DNA from: Anaeramoeba flamelloides
Lineage: Eukaryota > Metamonada > Anaeramoebidae
Direction: 5' to 3'
Assembly (NCBI GenBank): GCA_027625915.1
Contig: JANTQA010000016.1
Location: 687,001 to 751,000 of the forward strand
Length of the DNA: 64,000 nucleotides
A program made the translations under genes and the position numbers. The notes beneath the pieces were generated by a model that saw only the letters and a program-made list of their open reading frames with translations, was not told where the DNA came from and did no database searches. Shown here piece after piece: positions 59,285 through 64,000 of the stretch. Position 1 is the stretch's first letter; every line of letters starts with the position of its first letter.

Positions 59285-59921
59285 TTCCGACTTTAATCGA
59301 AAAAAAAAAAAAAAAAATGCTTGTTTTTTGATTTTTTTTATTTGATTAGTTTTTTGTTTTCTTCTTTGTTTTTGAAAAATAAAACAAGAAAGTTTCTGGG
59401 TTTGTATTTTTTTTTTGCAATTTGGTTCCAAAAAGTTTATAATTGTTTCAAAAATAACAAGAAATTTGAGAATAAAAAAGCTAAAAAAATAAAAAATTTT
59501 TAAACAAATCCTTATTTCCCTTTTTGAAAAGAAAACAAATCTATTTAACAGTTCAAACACAATACAAATCTATGAGGTTTTGATTTATTGAGGAATAATG
59601 GTCTTTGTCTTTGTAAGAAAATTAGAAAATATTTTCTTTATCTCGATTTGAGAATTTATTGCTCTCTGAATAGTTCATGAAGAATATTTCATTTTGGTAA
59701 TACAAATTATTCTTTGTTAGGAGAAATGTTATAATTTCTCTATTTTATATTCTCAGTTTGTTTGAAAGATTTTACTGAAGTGAAAATAAAATGTTTTAAG
59801 GCTAATACACAAAAAAAAAAAGACCAAGGATAACCTAAGGCGCGTTTAAATTTTTGGTGTTTTATCTCTCTTCCAAAGTAATTCTGTGAACAATCCAAAA
59901 AGTGAATAAAAAAAATTTCAA

Positions 59922-60457
59922 CTAAACTATATTCCAAAAATTTGGACATAGCTTAAACAGTTGAAAGAATAGTAATACTTCACTTTAAATTCAATTTAGA
60001 AAGAATTTGGATTTTACAAACAATTTCTTTTTTTAGCTTTTTTGTTTTGTTTTCATTTTCTTTTTCCCAGTTATGTAATCTTTTTAGTTAGATCTGAAAT
60101 TTTTTTTTGATGGTTGATAGAAGGTTAGTGTTGAGTTTGTTAAATTGAAAAATTCACATACAATTGGTTGATTATACCCTATCATTTGATAGATTAATAA
60201 TTTTTGGTGAAATTTAAACAAATTTACCAATACATTTTTTGTTCTGTTCGTTTCATTATTTTGGACAAACCAATTTTTATTTTTAAGTTTTATATTTTTT
60301 TCTTTTATTTTGATTAAAATGGTTACTTATTAAAACACTAATACTGGGTAACTTAAATGTGGTTTTGTATTAGGTTTGGAAAAATACAATAAATTGAGTT
60401 TTATTTTGCCCTATTTTTGATTTTGGTTGTGTCCGCATTTTTGGAATGTGGTTTATA
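59922..60457. mobile_element. 0.54-kb TIR element, copy 3 of 3
   Basis: Left end TATTCCAAAAATTTGGACAT, right end GTGTCCGCATTTTTGGAATG. The interior is collinear with the copies at 10294 and 37900, with all three differing by scattered substitutions and small indels. No coding frame. Confidence 0.75.
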
Positions 60458-60639
60458 ATCTGATATTCTTACATAAATTTATTTTCAAGTCTTATTTTAA
60501 GATTGATCTTTTCTAAAATAATATAAAGTAGTGAAAAAAATATCGGTCGTGAAAAAAATGATGGATAAGATTTTTAATTGTGAATATTAGTACAATTCTT
60601 GTGTAATTTCATTTATTTGAAATCAAATCTTTTTTTTTT

Positions 60640-60905
60640 AAGAATCAAACTGTTTAAATTTTAACTCACCCGCTTATTAGAATAATGATTAATGAAATTA
60701 CAATTGTTCAAAAAATCATTCAACCAATCAAAAAATAGAATAAAAATTATCATTTTCCAAACTCTAGTAAACCTCTACTAAGCTTGATTTTTTTTCAAAA
60801 AAAGTTAATATACCTATGCTACGAAACAATTCCTCCTCATAATATATAAATAAACTACTACAATTAAAATTAAGTGGGTTTATCACTAACCTCATAAAAG
60901 AATTG
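60640..60905. repeat. Dispersed 0.3-kb repeat, copy 2
   Basis: Partner of 13682-13985, same orientation, diverged. It lies about 180 bp after the TIR element copy 3. Non-coding. Confidence 0.5.
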
Positions 60906-61479
60906 GTTATTTATAAAAATGATTTGATTGAAAATAAAAGAAATTACATAACAATTTTACCAATATTCACAATGAAACTAAAATAGTCCCTTATTATTTT
61001 CATGTCTGGTATTTTCTTTCCTACTATATCTTGTTTATTCTTTTAATATTTTTTTGATTTTATGTTTAGATTATTATGTTTATTAATTATTTCATTTTAA
61101 TTTGGTTAGAGTTTTACTTGTCTGAAAAATCCAATTGAAAATGTTATGTTTGGTATACCTCTAGCTTTAATTAACATTCTACATACTTGTTATAAAAGTT
61201 TTAATATAATATAATCAATACACAAGCACTTCAAAATCTTGAAACTATTTTATTTATTACTGTCAGTATTACTAAGATTTTTAAAAGTTTCTAGTCTCGA
61301 AAAAAGGATTGTTTTGGGTGTAAATATCAATTAAATTAATTTGGCCATGTATTTTTATTAAATTCAACTTTATGATATTTTTTTTGAATAGATAATAACC
61401 AATAGTTTTGATAATACTGTATTATCTAATAAAACTGAAATAGACAAAAAAAATCTTTGATAATTATTGTATGTCATAG

Positions 61480-62545
61480 AGTTCTGTAGAGTATATTAAA
61501 GTGCCGTAGAGTGCCGATTTTTCCAGGATTCAAATGAAAATATAAAATGAATCTATTTTTCTCTATTCATTTTAATACAGTAAAACTTAAATGAAGTGTT
61601 CCCGTTTTCCAAAATTTAAAAGAATATATGAAAAATATATGACTTTTCTCTATTATTTTGAATTCTGAAAAATCTAACGAAAGTATCCACCCTGTGTTGT
61701 CAAGTACCATAAAGTACAGAAAATTTTTCAGAATTCAAGATAATAGAGTAAAAATTTTTGATTACACTTAATTCTTTTATATTCTGGAAAAGTTAACAAC
61801 ATTTGTTTTTTTTTTTTAATTTTTGCAATGAAAAGAATATTTCAAAAATTTTCTTTTTATTTCAAAAAAAAAAAAAAAAACCTAACCTAATTTTCCCCTT
61901 TTTATTGGAACACCTATTGATCTTCCAAATAAAAAGAAAACTCAAGAAAAGCTAAAGGAATTTTTGTAAAATTTTGATATAAACAGGAAATTTGTTTTTA
62001 TTTTTGTTTATTTCAAAAATTTTAAAAAACCTAAAGAAAGTGTACTAGGTGTGGTAGAGTGCCTAGATTTTCTATAATTCAAAAAAAATGGAGAAAAATC
62101 AAAGATTTTGCCCAATTCTTTTAAATTCTGGAAAATCTAAAGGAGGTTTTTTTTAATTTACTAAATAAAATGAAAAAATATGAAGTTTTTTTTTATTTAT
62201 GGGTTTAAAAAAAAACTAACAGTTCTTTTCTTGAGATTTTATGCTTTATCTATAAAACCAGTGGATTTTACAAATATATAAAAAACTCAAGAATGGTTAA
62301 AGGCAGTTATCCAGAATTTAAAAGAATCAAGGAAAATAATCTATATTTTCCCCTATTTTTTTAAATTCTTGAAAACCTAACGAAAGTGTCTATAGAGTAC
62401 CGTCAAGTGCCTAAGTTTTTTTTTTACAAGTTTTCTATTTATTTGAAAAATCAATAGATTTTCGTTAGGTTTTCATAAGGTTTTTGAAATAAACATAAAA
62501 TATATTAAATATTCTGTTAATTACAAAAAGTAAAAAAAAAAAACC
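61480..62545. repeat. Palindromic-module array G (largest)
   Basis: About 1.07 kb of modules: a GTGCCGTAGA-like spacer near 61500, hairpins built on CCAGAATTTAAAAGAAT..ATTCTTTTAAATTCTGG, on AAATAAA..TTTATTT arms and on AAATCAATAGATTTTCGTTAGG. Linkers such as CTAACGAAAGTGTC and AACCTAACG recur. Arms show many mismatches, so part of the array is old. Confidence 0.65.
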
Positions 62546-62757
62546 TTAAAAAAAAAAACGAAAAAAATATTTTTTTTTCAATGCGAATCATCAAATAATT
62601 AACAAAGATTCAAAAATAATTGATTTCTAATTTGAAAGATATTTATCAGATTTCAATACTTTTAAAATATAATAAAACGACTTCTTAGATGTAAAAAAAA
62701 ATTTTCAATCTTTTTTAGTATTGAATTAATAAAAAATCTTAATAGAACCTTTTTTAT

Positions 62758-62955
62758 TACAATCAGTTGCACTTTAAAGACATAAAACTATCTAAAAACT
62801 TTAAGGCACAATAAAAAATTCCAAATTAGGCCCAATTTCAAATTTTAGTTAAATAATTTGTGTTAAAATAATTCCAAAATTTGTACCTTAATTTGAAATT
62901 TTTTTGTGCCTTAAATTTTATGATAGTTTCTGTATTAAAGGTGGAACCAACTATA
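62758..62955. mobile_element. 0.2-kb palindromic MITE, copy 3 of 4
   Basis: TA then CAATCAGTTGCACTTTAAAG on the left, GGTGGAACCAACTATA on the right, with AAGGCACAAT and TTTGTGCCTTAAATTTTAT inside. More diverged than the copy at 63792. Confidence 0.7.
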
Positions 62956-63791
62956 AGTTTTCCAACTGTAATTGTAAAATATCTTGAAAAAAAAATTATT
63001 AACAAATCTCTTATCAAAAAATTGTGTTTATTATAAGTAACTTTTTCAAATATTGAAAAATTATCAATTGATTTTTTTTTTTTTTTTGAATTTTTTTTTC
63101 AAGATAGTGTAAGGGTAATTTATAATTAACCTGTGTTGAAATAAGTTTTTTTCATAAAATTGTTTATTTAAATGAAATTCAATTAAACTCTCAAGATTTA
63201 ATTAGGAAATGATATATCCAAATAAGAATTAAATTATTTTCCCCGTTTGAAACTCATGTGAGTTGAAAAAAAAAAAATTAATTCAAAAATACTATTTTTT
63301 TTATCAAAATGTAACAAAAAGAACTTTTTAGATTTTATTTGGAGAGGTTTTGTAAGATAAATAACCACACTTGGGGATATTCATTAATTTTATATTATTA
63401 GTTGTTTATGTTAAGTTGTCCGAGAAAATTATAGTTTCTATTAGACTTGAATGAAATATTTTTTTTTTTTTTGCAAAATGATCAAATAATTTGAAATTTA
63501 ATGTTATTAAAACTGTTAATCAAAAATTAATATTTAGATTTACCTTTCTTTGAAAAGTTTTCATCAAAGAAAAAAACTTGAATTTTCCCATTTTTTAAAT
63601 ATATTGAAGAAATATAATAATTAATGATATGTTCTTTTATCAGTAAATTTTTTTCCAATATATAATTCAAATATAAGTATTGGATTTTTATGTAGGATTT
63701 AATAAAAAATATTATAATTCAAATTGTTTTATTAATATTCACAAATTAATAATGATGCTAAGACTTATTTTCATTTTTGAATTTTTTTTTT

Positions 63792-63993
63792 TACAGTCAG
63801 TTTCACTTTTAAGGCACAAACTTTAAACGAAATTTAAGGCACAAAAAAAATCTCAAATTAAGGCACAAAATTCAGAATTCTAGTAAAAATAAATTGTAAA
63901 AAAAAAATTCCAAATTTTGTGTTTTAATTTGAGATTTTTATTGTGCCTTAAATTTCGTTGAAAGTCTGTGCCTTAAAAGTGAAACTGACTATA
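63792..63993. mobile_element. 0.2-kb palindromic MITE, copy 4 of 4
   Basis: TA then CAGTCAGTTTCACTTTTAAG on the left, CTTAAAAGTGAAACTGACTA on the right: nearly perfect ends. It is very close in sequence to the copy at 47104, which suggests the two are the youngest. Confidence 0.8.
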
Positions 63994-64000
63994 ATTCCTT

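Larger units (their letters stand above)
59285..64000. other. Terminal intergenic region, repeat-rich
   Basis: Begins with the 5' flank of the PH-domain gene. It then holds the third copy of the 0.54-kb TIR element (59922-60457), a 0.3-kb repeat (60640-60905), array G (61480-62545) and two copies of the 0.2-kb palindromic MITE (62758-62955, 63792-63993). No gene is supported. A segment near 63110-63270 weakly resembles the start of the TACAGT-ended element. Confidence 0.55.

Noticed and set aside
59285-59560. 92-codon N-terminal extension of the PH-domain protein
   Set aside because: Phe/Lys-rich sequence with a long A/T run, typical of untranslated leader here; the start MNGDLKNNEE is more credible.
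63110-63270. Third copy of the TACAGT-ended element
   Set aside because: Only a weak match to the first 60 bases (AACCTGTGTTGAA word); not enough to call.
1-64000. tRNA, rRNA, snRNA and CRISPR features
   Set aside because: No tRNA box A/box B pair, rRNA core, U6-like sequence or array of direct repeats with unique spacers was recognised by eye; the regular repeats present are transposon-like or palindromic.

Overview
The window is nuclear DNA of a unicellular eukaryote with a very A+T-rich genome (by eye about four fifths A+T). It has spliceosomal introns (GT..AG, pyrimidine-rich acceptors), long poly-A/T runs between genes, and Lys/Glu/Asn-rich low-complexity inserts in proteins. This style fits free-living amoeboid or metamonad protists such as Anaeramoeba or Amoebozoa, but no species can be fixed from sequence alone. 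There are no bacterial-type operons, and I saw no rRNA or tRNA gene and no CRISPR array.

Supported genes, left to right: (1) a type II DnaJ/Hsp40 co-chaperone of the DNAJB1 type, minus strand, three exons, 2404-3610; (2) a SEC12/PREB-like WD40 exchange factor for Sar1, plus strand, main exon 5478-6627, whose membrane-anchor exon appears to lie about 6.1 kb downstream at 12747-12838; (3) a secreted or membrane-anchored cysteine-rich protein built of PSI-like modules, plus strand, exons 15716-16127, 22982-23447 and 28023-28818, with introns of about 6.9 and 4.6 kb; (4) an SCP/FCP1-type CTD small phosphatase, plus strand, 34075-34944; (5) a possible 103-residue two-exon gene on the minus strand, 38707-39118, bracketed by inverted repeats; (6) a stand-alone SPRY-domain protein, plus strand, 42623-43407; (7) a DCAF7/WDR68 (AN11/TTG1 family) WD40 adaptor, plus strand, 50803-53478; (8) a 1034-residue coiled-coil, SPK-repeat and KE-rich protein ending in a PH domain, minus strand, 56180-59284. 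Coding remnants include a frameshifted ubiquitin-like domain (11491-11731), transposase-like pieces (26.8-27.5 kb) and a VHS/ENTH-like stretch (40.6 kb).

The genes look like independent housekeeping or signalling units: protein folding, ER export, CTD-type phosphatase signalling, and a kinase/ubiquitin-ligase adaptor. The unusual part of the window is its non-coding DNA. Introns are either short (about 100-290 bp) or kilobases long. The three longest are filled with, and probably lengthened by, short non-autonomous repeats. I can see at least six repeat families: a 0.54-kb terminal-inverted-repeat element (3 copies), a 0.2-kb palindromic element with TACAGTCAG ends (4 copies), a 1-kb element with TACAGT ends (2 copies), two elements with about 110- and 190-bp inverted repeats, a TCGCGA-rich element, and seven arrays of stacked palindromic modules. 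One 0.54-kb element sits inside another repeat, which gives a relative age. I found no complete new defence or mobile system. The strongest candidates for follow-up are the two genes split by giant introns and the palindromic-module arrays.
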